Shown piece after piece: positions 41,859 to 50,375 of a DNA stretch of 64,000 bases. Location of the stretch: NCBI GenBank assembly GCA_002698425.1, contig NZXU01000056.1:1-64000 (forward strand), written 5' to 3'. How positions within the stretch are numbered: the first letter of the stretch is position 1; the number at the start of each line of letters is the position of its first letter. Source of the DNA: Ahrensia sp. (GTDB lineage: Bacteria; Pseudomonadota; Alphaproteobacteria; Rhizobiales; Rhizobiaceae). The notes under the pieces are model-generated. The model did no database searches. It saw only the letters and a program-made list of their open reading frames with translations, and was not told where the DNA came from. Both the position numbers and the translations under genes were made by a program.

Positions 41859-42699
41859 TGTCTTGCCGTCCGGACGTTTCGAGCCAAGCCTGTTTCGGGA
41901 AATCCTCCAGCGAGGACATCACAAGATGAGCGCGGATGTCGGCGTCGGCACGCAGGAAGGCGTGGCTGTCGGCAAGCCCGGTCGTCACGCCGATCGCCAG
42001 AGCGCCGACTTTCCGGGCCATCGGGGGTTCGAGCGCCGGATCGTCTCCGACCACCACCATTTCGCGGCCGCTGACGCCCGTCAGCGCCTCGATCATGTCC
42101 ATGCCGAGCGTCGCCGGTTTGCCGAGGACGACCGCCGTGACACCGGTTGTCTGCTCGATCATCGCGCCAATGGCGCCGGAGACACCCAGCATGCGGCCCT
42201 TTGCGCCGGCGAAATAGGGTGCGTCGGAAACCACATAGGGCATAGCGCCGTCCCATACCGCCTGCGCCATCGCCTCCAGCTGGGAAAGGTTGAAATCGCG
42301 TCCCCAGCCGACCAGGATTGCATCGACCCGTCCGGCGCCCGGTTCCGGCGCGACGACCTCGAAGCCGGCCTCGGTCATCGGAACGATCGTCCCCTCGACG
42401 CCGAATGTCATCACCCGCTTGTGGCCGGTCTCCGCCAGATGATGCGCCGCGACGACCGCGGGCGTCAGCACATGGCCGGGCTCGAAATTGAGCCCGACAT
42501 CCGCCAGGCGCGGGAAATAATGCGCCGGCGGGAAGAAGGTCCCGTTCGTATAGGCGACGGTAGCGATTCCGGCCGCGCGGCATGCGTCGAGTGCGGCCAC
42601 CGCGCCCGGCAGGGCCGTATAGGTGTTCGTCACCTTGTCCATCATCGCCAGGGTGCCGTCGATATCGAAGACCGCGACCCGGATCGGGTGATCGTGCAT
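41851..42699 (-). CDS. HAD-superfamily IIA (NagD-like) phosphatase
   Basis: 282 aa. Nucleophile motif FDIDGTLAM, motif II YTNGT, a C2-type cap, Lys motif LGKPA and acid motif VVGDDPALE. Likely a small-molecule phosphatase; substrate unknown. It starts where the carboxyltransferase gene ends and overlaps the synthetase gene, so it is an integral part of the operon. Confidence 0.87.
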   Translation of the reverse strand: MHDHPIRVAVFDIDGTLAMMDKVTNTYTALPGAVAALDACRAAGIATVAYTNGTFFPPAHYFPRLADVGLNFEPGHVLTPAVVAAHHLAETGHKRVMTFGVEGTIVPMTEAGFEVVAPEPGAGRVDAILVGWGRDFNLSQLEAMAQAVWDGAMPYVVSDAPYFAGAKGRMLGVSGAIGAMIEQTTGVTAVVLGKPATLGMDMIEALTGVSGREMVVVGDDPALEPPMARKVGALAIGVTTGLADSHAFLRADADIRAHLVMSSLEDFPKQAWLETSGRQDND

Positions 42700-44163
42700 C
42701 TATCCTCTCCCATTCAGTTCGAGACTGAAACCGGGTCTCGAAATCTTCACCGAACTCAGATCCTTCCGTGCGGACAGTTTCCGGATGAGTTCTTTGACCG
42801 GCTGCGTGTCCGGATCGTAGCGGCGCGGCGCCGGACCGGCGGCGACCATCGCGTCGACCTGGTCCGGCGGCATGACCGCGCGCAACAGGAATTCCTCGTC
42901 GCTGTATCCCCTGCCGATCTTCGCTCGCAATTCGTCGAGGGACGCCATGTGCGGCTCCTCGCCAAGCTCCCGCGCACGACTGGATGAGCGGATACGGTCC
43001 TCGATATTCGCGTCGAGCGGCATGGTCGGCGCCCCGAAACGGCCGAGTACGTAACGCGTCACCTCGTCCGGAATCGTCTTGTAACGCTCGCCGTCGACAA
43101 CATTGAGCAAAGCCTGTGTGCCGACAACCTGGCTGAACGGCGTGACCATGATCGGATAGCCGAGATCCGCGCGCACCTTTTCGACCTCGTCGAGGACACA
43201 GGGGAGCAAATGGAGCCGTTTCATCTCGGAAAGCTGCCGCTTCAGCGTACCCATCATCCCGCCCGGCATCTGGTGGCGGAAATAGCTGCGGTCGAATTCC
43301 TGCGGCTGGCCCGGCGGCAAACCCTCCGCCATCGCGAGCCGACTGAAATAGGCGTCGACTTCCGCCAATGCCGCGTCATCGACATCGACGGATAATCCGA
43401 GATCGCGGATGTTGCGAACGGTGGTGGCGGCGGCGGGCTGGGAGGTGCCATTCGCCGCCGCCGCAGCCGCGACATGGAGGCATTCCGCTCCATGCTGAGC
43501 GGCCTCAAGGTAGGAAAACTGGGCCAGCGCGATCGTGCAGTGGGAATGGAACTCCAGCGCCATCTCGCCAACTGCGGCCTTCAGGGCCGGGATCAGGCTC
43601 GTTGCGCGTTCCGGCGTGACCAGCCCGCCGGGATCCTTCAGATAGAGCCGATCGAACTTTCCTGATGCTGCCAGCCGCTTCGCGGCATCGGCGAAATGCG
43701 CATCGTCGTGCAACGGGCTCAGGGTGAAGGTCAATGCCGCAACGACGGTTTCCGCCCCGTTCTTGCGCGTTAGCTCCGCCATGGTCAGCATGGCCGGAAC
43801 ATTGTTCATCGGGTCCATGATCGCGAAGCGTCGAATGCCGTTATTCACGAGCAGACGGAAGGCGAATTCCATCAATTCGTGACTTGCGATTTCCCAGGAA
43901 ATGAACCGCATGCCGGTCGTCAGGAACGACAACGGCGTCAACGGTAGCGCCTCGCGCATCAACCGGCTGCGCTCCCAGGGGTCCTGCTTCTTGAAACGCA
44001 CGGCGACGCCCATATGGGTCGACGTGGTGTAGTCGATGGCATGGTAGCCGACGCGCTCCATGACCGGGGCGATTTGCAGCATCTGCGCCGTGTCCAGGCC
44101 GGTCGCGCCCCACAGGCTTTGGTTGCCGTCGCGCACCGTCGTGTCGATGAGGCTGATGCTCAT
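42700..44163 (-). CDS. Carboxyltransferase subunit (pyruvate carboxylase/OadA-type fold)
   Basis: 487 aa. TIM-barrel carboxyltransferase: DTTVRDGNQSLWG, the lysine in LYLKDPGGLVTP and metal-ligand EFHSHCTIA, where the usual HTHDT is HSHCT. A PYC/OadA-like C-terminal domain follows, but no fused biotinyl domain. ATG 44163 overlaps the biotin carboxylase stop (ATGA) behind GGAGG; the frame upstream to 44847 is antisense-like noise. The acceptor is unknown: the DGNQSLWG wording differs from pyruvate carboxylases, so a different short acid or acyl-CoA is possible. Confidence 0.85.
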   Translation of the reverse strand: MSISLIDTTVRDGNQSLWGATGLDTAQMLQIAPVMERVGYHAIDYTTSTHMGVAVRFKKQDPWERSRLMREALPLTPLSFLTTGMRFISWEIASHELMEFAFRLLVNNGIRRFAIMDPMNNVPAMLTMAELTRKNGAETVVAALTFTLSPLHDDAHFADAAKRLAASGKFDRLYLKDPGGLVTPERATSLIPALKAAVGEMALEFHSHCTIALAQFSYLEAAQHGAECLHVAAAAAANGTSQPAAATTVRNIRDLGLSVDVDDAALAEVDAYFSRLAMAEGLPPGQPQEFDRSYFRHQMPGGMMGTLKRQLSEMKRLHLLPCVLDEVEKVRADLGYPIMVTPFSQVVGTQALLNVVDGERYKTIPDEVTRYVLGRFGAPTMPLDANIEDRIRSSSRARELGEEPHMASLDELRAKIGRGYSDEEFLLRAVMPPDQVDAMVAAGPAPRRYDPDTQPVKELIRKLSARKDLSSVKISRPGFSLELNGRG

Positions 44164-45527
44164 GCGGCGTCTTCCTCCGTGATGAGGCCCGGCAGCAGCC
44201 CGGCGAGATAGTTCGTGTCGACGCCACCCTCGCGAAAGTCCGGATCGGCGACGATCGCGCCATGCAGGGCGACATTCGTCTTCACGCCCTCGAGCGCGCA
44301 GGCGCGCAGGGCCCTCTGCATCGTGTCCAGCGCAGCCTCGCGGGTCTCGCCCCAGGCGATCAGCTTGGCGATCATCGAATCGTAATAGGGCGATACCATC
44401 GCGCCGAGCTGCATATGCGTATCGACGCGCAGCCCCGGCAGCGCCGGAAACCAGACCTGCGTGACCCGCCCGGGCGACGGATGGAAGTCGTCTAAGACAT
44501 CCTCGGCATTGATCCGGCACTCGATCGCGTGACCGCGAAACCGGATGTCCTCCTGTGCAAGTGCTAGTGGTGTTCCCTCGGCAATACCGATTTGCATGGC
44601 CACCAGATCGAGACCCGAGATCGCTTCCGTCACCGGGTGTTCGACCTGGATGCGGGCGTTCATCTCGAGGAAGTAGAACTCCTCGCGCTCCACATCGACG
44701 AGGAATTCCACCGTTCCGAGCGACTTGTAGCCGATGTGGCGTGCGAACTTGACGGCAGCCTCGCAAAGAGAGCGGCGAAACCCCTCCGAGAGCCTCGGCG
44801 CGGGCGCTTCCTCGACGACCTTCTGGAAACGGCGCTGTACCGAACAATCGCGCTCCCCGACATGAAGAACCGTTTCGCCATCGGAGAGGATCTGCACCTC
44901 GACATGGCGGCCGACCATGACGAAACGTTCGAGATAGACGCGCCCGTCCCCGAAAGCGGCTGCGGCTTCGGACACGGCCAGGTCGAAAAGTCCCGGCAGG
45001 TCCTGCGGCCGGTCGACGCGTTTCATGCCGCGCCCGCCGCCACCGGCAACCGCCTTGATGAGCATCGGAAATCCAACCTCGACGGCCAGTTCCTTTGCTT
45101 CTTCAAGCGTCTTGACCGAACCGCCGGGGACGAGCGGCACATGCGCCGCCTCGGCGTGACCGCGCGCCGTCAGCTTGTCGCCCACAGCCTCGAGATTAGC
45201 AGGATCAGGGCCGATGAAGACGAGATCGTTTTCCGCACAAGCCTCGGCGAGCGACTTGTTTTCAGACAGGAAACCATAGCCGGGATGGACTGCGTCGCAA
45301 CCCGTCCCTTTAGCAGCCTCGATCACCGTATCGACCTTCAGGTAACTCTCCGTTGCGCGGGCCGGTCCGAGGCATACGACGCGCGTGGCAAGCTTCGCGC
45401 CAAGCGTGTCTCGGTCGGCCTCGGAAACACCGAGCACCGTCTCGATACCGAGTTCGCGGCAAGTCCGGATCACGCGCACCGCGATCTCGCCCCGATTTGC
45501 AACGAAAATGCGCTCGATCGCAGACAT
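44160..45527 (-). CDS. Biotin carboxylase subunit
   Basis: 455 aa ATP-grasp enzyme that carboxylates the biotin of BCCP. FVANRGEIAVRVIRTCRELG, ATP loop GGGGRGMKRV, and EMNARIQVEHPVTE are textbook. ATG 45527 is preferred to the TTG at 45533 and lies two bases after the BCCP stop. Separate BC, BCCP and CT chains recall acetyl-CoA carboxylase, but the CT partner here is of the PYC type. Confidence 0.94.
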   Translation of the reverse strand: MSAIERIFVANRGEIAVRVIRTCRELGIETVLGVSEADRDTLGAKLATRVVCLGPARATESYLKVDTVIEAAKGTGCDAVHPGYGFLSENKSLAEACAENDLVFIGPDPANLEAVGDKLTARGHAEAAHVPLVPGGSVKTLEEAKELAVEVGFPMLIKAVAGGGGRGMKRVDRPQDLPGLFDLAVSEAAAAFGDGRVYLERFVMVGRHVEVQILSDGETVLHVGERDCSVQRRFQKVVEEAPAPRLSEGFRRSLCEAAVKFARHIGYKSLGTVEFLVDVEREEFYFLEMNARIQVEHPVTEAISGLDLVAMQIGIAEGTPLALAQEDIRFRGHAIECRINAEDVLDDFHPSPGRVTQVWFPALPGLRVDTHMQLGAMVSPYYDSMIAKLIAWGETREAALDTMQRALRACALEGVKTNVALHGAIVADPDFREGGVDTNYLAGLLPGLITEEDAA

Positions 45528-45529
45528 GG

Positions 45530-45991
45530 TCAAAGCGGCTTGATCCGGATCAGCGTTTCACCGTGTTCGACAAGCTCGCCATTGGGCGCGACCATTTCCG
45601 TGACAATGCCGTCAATGCCCGCGGGCACGGAGTTCATCAGCTTCATCACCTCGATGATGCCGATCACCGTGTCCGTCTTCACTTCGTCGCCGGGCTTCAC
45701 GAAAGGATCGGCGCCCGGCTTTGGCGCATGATAGAAGGTGCCGAGCAACGGCGAAGGAACGTCCTTGCCCCCTCCCGCCGGTGTTTCGGATTTCCCCGTG
45801 GCCGGCGCAGCCTCCTGCTTGACCGCCGCCGGCGCAGCGACGGGCGCCTGTGGCACGTCTTGCATCGTTACACCGCCGCCGCGGCGCAGTTCGATTTTCA
45901 CGTCCCCCATCTCGAGGCGCAACTCGTCGAAATTGGAGGCCTCAACGAGCCGGATGATGTCGTCTATGTCGGAACGGGTGAGGCCGCTCAT
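45530..45991 (-). CDS. Biotin carboxyl carrier protein
   Basis: 153 aa. An AccB-like N-terminal helix region, an Ala/Pro linker and a biotinyl domain with the target lysine in IEVMKLMN. ATG 45991 with AAGGACG upstream; further upstream codons run into the intergenic region and the IclR gene. First gene of the carboxylase operon, 170 bp after a TTTCAC-N3-GTGAAA palindrome. Confidence 0.93.
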   Translation of the reverse strand: MSGLTRSDIDDIIRLVEASNFDELRLEMGDVKIELRRGGGVTMQDVPQAPVAAPAAVKQEAAPATGKSETPAGGGKDVPSPLLGTFYHAPKPGADPFVKPGDEVKTDTVIGIIEVMKLMNSVPAGIDGIVTEMVAPNGELVEHGETLIRIKPL

Positions 45992-46161
45992 TTCCACGTC
46001 CTTGGATGTTGGGAGCGACGAAAGACACTGCCACCGACATGCCGTCGGCAAGCGGCCATGGTCTCCTCCCAGTTGAAAAGCAGCAGCTTGGACCGCAGCC
46101 TTTTGTCGTGATGTTTGGTTAGGCGTTCCGAGGTGCGGTCTCAATCGGCGGGAAGCCAGGA

Positions 46162-46176
46162 TTTCACACCGTGAAA
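46162..46176. promoter_or_regulatory. IclR-type palindrome 2 (TTTCAC-N3-GTGAAA)
   Basis: 15-bp inverted repeat overlapping the iclR stop codon, 170 bp before BCCP. One of three such sites in the locus. Confidence 0.6.
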
Positions 46177-46991
46177 CTTTCGTGCGAGCGGGCCAGCTGG
46201 TCGCCGATATCTTTCGCAGCCTGCTGGACCCGGTCCGCCAGGAGCTCGGCCGCCTTTCGCTGGCCCATGACCCGCTTTGCCCAGGTGACATTGATCGCGC
46301 CGGGCACGTGCCGGCCGACCCGTATCGGCACGCCGATGGAATCACGCCCGTCATCGACGATCAGCCGGCCTTCGTCGAAATTGCCGCCGAAGTCCGCCGC
46401 GCGCAAACCAAAGCCGCGTTCCCGCGTCTCCCTGATGATCTGGCGCACCGCGTCTTCGTTGGATGCTAACCTGTCGCCTTTGCGGCCGGACCGCCGCAAG
46501 GCGTCGAGAATTGCCTCGCGCATAGCATCCTCGCAATAGGCGATATAGGCGCGTCCGGTCGCAGAACGGAGCATGTTGATCTGGAAGCCGACCGGCCCGA
46601 GCGGGATGTGATGGAAGTAGGAGCGCGGGGCGTTGGTCTCGATGACTTCCAAATGCGTAAGACGCGGGACGGCCAGGACAGAGGGCCATTTCAACTCGTC
46701 GCTTAGCGCTTCAAGGATCGGCGAGGCGACTTCGACGAGCTGGATTTCCCGGTCCATCCGGCTGGCGAGTTCGGAGAGAGAATAGGAAGCGATATAAGCG
46801 TCGTCAACGATACGCTGCCAGACGACACCCTGTTCGATCAGCGTCTTCAGGATCCGCAGAAGGGAGGCTTTGGGGATGCCCGACATGCGGTGCAGATCGT
46901 TGAGAGAGACCGCGCCGCTGACCTGCACCATCCGAAGGACTTCCAGGCCACGGGCAAGCGCCCGTATGGATTTGACCTGGGGTTCCTTCAT
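46164..46991 (-). CDS. IclR-family regulator
   Basis: 275 aa. N-terminal winged HTH (RALARGLEVLRMVQVSG, LNDLHRMSGIPKASLLRILK) and the GAF-like effector domain (SPILEALSDELKWPSVLAV, RSATGRAYIAY). It follows livM by 15 bp and precedes the carboxylase operon, so it is made together with the transporter. The three palindromes in the locus are its most likely operators. Confidence 0.92.
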   Translation of the reverse strand: MKEPQVKSIRALARGLEVLRMVQVSGAVSLNDLHRMSGIPKASLLRILKTLIEQGVVWQRIVDDAYIASYSLSELASRMDREIQLVEVASPILEALSDELKWPSVLAVPRLTHLEVIETNAPRSYFHHIPLGPVGFQINMLRSATGRAYIAYCEDAMREAILDALRRSGRKGDRLASNEDAVRQIIRETRERGFGLRAADFGGNFDEGRLIVDDGRDSIGVPIRVGRHVPGAINVTWAKRVMGQRKAAELLADRVQQAAKDIGDQLARSHESFTV

Positions 46992-47006
46992 GTGGCGCTC
47001 ACCGGA

Positions 47007-48005
47007 CTATTCCTTCAAAATCAGGGTCCGCCCGATCGGCAGCAAATGCAGACCATGACGGCTGCGGAGATAGCCCCAGATTCCTTGCGGGAAGACCAGC
47101 GCGAAGAAGACCGCGGCGGCCCCCAGACCGATAAGATACCAGAGACCATAGACGCCGAGGAAGGTCTCGATCGTGAAGAATATGATCGCCCCGATCAGCG
47201 CGCCCTCGAAGGTGCCAATTCCGCCGACGATGACCATGAAGATGGTGTAGGCCATCCATTGCACGCCGAAATAGGTCTTCGGCTGGAAGCTCACCGTAGA
47301 GGAAAGCCAAAGCGCGCCGGCAAGCGCCGCACCCAGCGCCGCGAAGACGAACACGACCTGCTTGGTACGGAAGACCTGGACGCCGATCGATCCGGCCGCT
47401 TCCTCGTTGTCCCGGATCGCCTGCAGCGCGGCGCCGAAGGGGGAGCGTAGCAGCACCAGCATCACAACAACGACACCGACGGCCGAGGCCAGCGCCATCA
47501 GGTAGATCACATTGAGCCGCGTCGCGGGCGCATAGGCGTTCAGCGCGATGAGCGAAATGCCGGTCTCGCCCTGGATAAGCGGATCGAGATTGACCAGCAG
47601 GTGGAACAGCGAGGCGAGCACCCACATCCCGATCGCGAACTCACCGTCCCTGAGACGCAGCATCAGATAACTGACCGGGACCGCGATGATCGCGACCACG
47701 ACGGCGGCGAGCGCCAGAGCCGGGAAGACCGGAACGCCGGCGTCGGACAGCCTGATCGCGAAATAGGCGCCAAGGCCGAAGAAGCCCTGCTGGCCGACCG
47801 ACATCAGCCCGGCATAGCCGGACAGCGCATTCCACGTCACCGCAAGCATCACATAGACGAACAGAACCACGGTGCGCGACAGGAACGCCGGGTTTCCCCA
47901 AAGCGGCGCCAGCGCGAGAACGAGGCAGACCAGCGCGAACCCCCAAACCGTGATCCGCGCCCGCGTGCTCCAGCGATGGACTTCAAAAGCTTCGGACATC
48001 GTCAT
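47007..48005 (-). CDS. livM: Branched-chain amino acid-type ABC permease (LivM)
   Basis: 332 aa inner-membrane permease with about ten hydrophobic segments and the LivM signature (SGYAGLMSVGQQGFFGLGAY; IRDNEEAAGSIGV). ATG 48005 overlaps the livH stop (ATGA); ATG 47999 is an alternative. Substrate class is inferred from family: branched-chain amino acids or small amides and carboxylates. Confidence 0.93.
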   Translation of the reverse strand: MTMSEAFEVHRWSTRARITVWGFALVCLVLALAPLWGNPAFLSRTVVLFVYVMLAVTWNALSGYAGLMSVGQQGFFGLGAYFAIRLSDAGVPVFPALALAAVVVAIIAVPVSYLMLRLRDGEFAIGMWVLASLFHLLVNLDPLIQGETGISLIALNAYAPATRLNVIYLMALASAVGVVVVMLVLLRSPFGAALQAIRDNEEAAGSIGVQVFRTKQVVFVFAALGAALAGALWLSSTVSFQPKTYFGVQWMAYTIFMVIVGGIGTFEGALIGAIIFFTIETFLGVYGLWYLIGLGAAAVFFALVFPQGIWGYLRSRHGLHLLPIGRTLILKE

Positions 48006-48886
48006 TTCCCGGAAATGGTCTTGAATCTCGGCAGCCGGATCGAGCCGCTATAGAGACGCGCGAACAGGACGGCGAAGAAGACCAGATTGCCGCCGATGAA
48101 GAACCCTTGCGTGGAGATCTCGGCGCCGAAGGTCTGGGCGAGCCCCAATACGATGCCGCCGAGCAGCGTGCCCCAGATCGAGCCCGTCCCGCCGATCACC
48201 GTCGCCTGGAAGGCGAACAGCAATTGCGGCGTTCCGGCATAGGGCGTGAAGGTGGCCCTCAGCCCCAGCGCTGCGCCGGCGAGGCCGATCGCGATGAAGG
48301 CGACCGCGGTCGCGATCATGCGCGCGCGGCGCGTATCGATCCCGACCAGGCCTGCCGTGTCGGAATCCTGCGCCGTGGCGCGGATCGCTCGGCCGAGCGG
48401 CGTGTAGCTGAGGAAAATCTGCAATCCGCCCAGCACGGCGACCGCCGCGACGAGAGTGAGCGCGGCGAGTTTGCCAATATAGATGTCGCCGATCTCCCAG
48501 CTCGCCCAGGACAGATCGCCGACATAGGGCGCGAGCGACTGCGTGTTCGCGCCATAGGCCTGGAACATGGCATTATCCAGTACGACCGAAAGCCCGAATG
48601 TCGCGAGCACGGCGAGCAGCTGGCCGCCGCGCTGCGACGGCTCGAGGATCAGCCTCTCGACCAGCATTCCGATGACCGCCATGACCGGCAGGACGAGCAG
48701 GATCGCCAGGAACGGATCCATGCCCGCATGCTTCGCGAGCCCGACGACAAGATAGGCCGCGAGCACCGCGAAGGAGCCATGCGCCAGGTTGATGATCCCC
48801 ATCACGGAATAAAGAAACGCCAGGCCGGCAGCCAGCATGGCATAGTAACCGCCAAGCAGGATGCCCTGGATCAGGGTCTCGATCAT
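48002..48886 (-). CDS. livH: Branched-chain amino acid-type ABC permease (LivH)
   Basis: 294 aa inner-membrane permease: INLAHGSFAVLAAYLVV near the start and the cytoplasmic coupling loop RAIRATAQDSDTAGLVGID. ATG 48886 overlaps the livF stop; the longer open frame upstream lies antisense or out of frame over livF and is not used. Confidence 0.93.
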   Translation of the reverse strand: MIETLIQGILLGGYYAMLAAGLAFLYSVMGIINLAHGSFAVLAAYLVVGLAKHAGMDPFLAILLVLPVMAVIGMLVERLILEPSQRGGQLLAVLATFGLSVVLDNAMFQAYGANTQSLAPYVGDLSWASWEIGDIYIGKLAALTLVAAVAVLGGLQIFLSYTPLGRAIRATAQDSDTAGLVGIDTRRARMIATAVAFIAIGLAGAALGLRATFTPYAGTPQLLFAFQATVIGGTGSIWGTLLGGIVLGLAQTFGAEISTQGFFIGGNLVFFAVLFARLYSGSIRLPRFKTISGK

Positions 48887-49614
48887 GCGTGCGCCTCCCC
48901 GTTTCCGCGCGATCCCGACAGGCCGAAATAGGCGTCGACGATCTGCTCGCGCGTGAGTTCCGAGGTTGGGCCCGCAAGGACGGCCTGACCTTCGAGCATG
49001 CAGATGATCCTGTCGGCGACCTTCATGGCCCGCGACAGATCCTGTTCCACGATGATCGTGCTTGTCTGGCTCTCGCGCAGCCTGGGCATGATCGAATAGA
49101 CCCGATCGACGATCGCCGGCGAGAGACCGAGCGAAATCTCGTCGAACAGGATCACGTCCGGATTGGTGACCAGGGCGCGGCCGATCGCCGTCGCCTGCTG
49201 TTCGCCGCCGGACAGGTTCTGCGCCTTCGAATTGCGCCGTTTCACCAGATTGTCGAAAATCTCGAAGACGCGGCCGACCGTCCACTCGCCGCTGCGCCCG
49301 ACCTGCGCGCCGAGGGCGAGGTTCTCCTCGACGGTCATGCGTGGAAACAGCCGGCGTCCTTCGGGAACCAGCACCAGCCCACGACGCACCCGCTCGTGCG
49401 ACTTCCGGCCGTTGAGCGACGTGCCGTCGAGGCTGACATCGCCGACATGGTCCCCATGGCCGCCGGCGATCGCGCGCAGGAGCGTCGACTTGCCCGCGCC
49501 GTTCGCGCCGACGATGGCGAGGATCTCGCCCTTTTCGAGGCCGAAGGACACATCTCGGACAGCGGTCAGGAGACCGTGGCGGGCCGTCAGGTTGCTGATG
49601 TCGAGCTGGCTCAT
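48883..49614 (-). CDS. livF: ABC transporter ATPase (LivF)
   Basis: 243 aa: Walker A GANGAGKST, signature LSGGEQQ, Walker B VILFDE, then SLGLSP and a D-loop/H region where IVEQD stands for the usual VEQN. Ends overlap both neighbours by ATGA. Energises the importer with LivG. Confidence 0.94.
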   Translation of the reverse strand: MSQLDISNLTARHGLLTAVRDVSFGLEKGEILAIVGANGAGKSTLLRAIAGGHGDHVGDVSLDGTSLNGRKSHERVRRGLVLVPEGRRLFPRMTVEENLALGAQVGRSGEWTVGRVFEIFDNLVKRRNSKAQNLSGGEQQATAIGRALVTNPDVILFDEISLGLSPAIVDRVYSIMPRLRESQTSTIIVEQDLSRAMKVADRIICMLEGQAVLAGPTSELTREQIVDAYFGLSGSRGNGEAHA

Positions 49615-50375
49615 GCGACCCCGTGTCCGAGATAGGCTTCCATGACGACGGGATCGCGCATTACGGCCTCCGGATCTCCGTCGGCGATGACGCGGCCGGC
49701 ATCCATGCAGATCAGTCGTTCCGCGACCTGCAGCAAGACATGCACGATATGCTCGATCCAGATGATTGCGGTGCCGCGTCCGCGGATTTCGCGGATGATC
49801 TCCACCAGCTCGTCGGCTTCCGCATCGGTCAGACCGCCGCCGACCTCGTCGAGAAGGAGGACTTTCGGCGTCGTCGCGACCGCGCGCGCGACCTCCAGCC
49901 GCTTGCGGTCGAGAAGGCCGAGCATGTCGGCCTGGCGGTTGGCGAGCGGCAGCATGCGGCAGAGCTTCAGCGCCTCATAGGCGGCCTCGTCCGCTCCGGC
50001 ATCGCCGATGCCGCCGAATGCCGCCGCGATACGCACGTTCTCGAACGTCGTCAGCCCGCCGAACGGTTTCGGGATCTGGTGCGTACGGACAAGCCCGAGC
50101 TTGCACATCTGGGCGGCCGGCACGCTGGTCACGTCCTGTCCGTCGAAATCGATGCGCCCCTCGCTCGGCGGATAAGCGCCCGAAAGCGCGCCGAGAAGGG
50201 TCGATTTTCCGGCTCCGTTCGGTCCGACGATGCCGACGGCCTCACCGGCGCGCAGGTCCAGAGTGACGCCGGAAAGCGCGCGCAACGCGCCGAAAGACTT
50301 GCCGACATCGCGCGCAGAAAGAACCGGGGCGCCGTCGAGCGCCCCGAATCCCGTTTTCTGACCGGTCGTCATCAT
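49611..50375 (-). CDS. livG: ABC transporter ATPase (LivG)
   Basis: 254 aa: Walker A GPNGAGKST, RTHQIPKPFGGLT as the LivG-type Q-loop, Walker B VLLLDE, WIEH. The normal signature LSxGQ region reads LGLLDRKRLEVARA, lacking a clear SGGQ, which is common in LivG (YGxQR...LEIARA types) though more diverged here. ATG 50375 overlaps the binding-protein stop. Confidence 0.93.
   Translation of the reverse strand: MMTTGQKTGFGALDGAPVLSARDVGKSFGALRALSGVTLDLRAGEAVGIVGPNGAGKSTLLGALSGAYPPSEGRIDFDGQDVTSVPAAQMCKLGLVRTHQIPKPFGGLTTFENVRIAAAFGGIGDAGADEAAYEALKLCRMLPLANRQADMLGLLDRKRLEVARAVATTPKVLLLDEVGGGLTDAEADELVEIIREIRGRGTAIIWIEHIVHVLLQVAERLICMDAGRVIADGDPEAVMRDPVVMEAYLGHGVA

Noticed and set aside
42700..44847. 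715-aa fusion protein beginning at 44847
   Set aside because: The part before 44163 overlaps the biotin carboxylase gene in another frame and resembles nothing; the ATGA overlap and RBS give the start at 44163.
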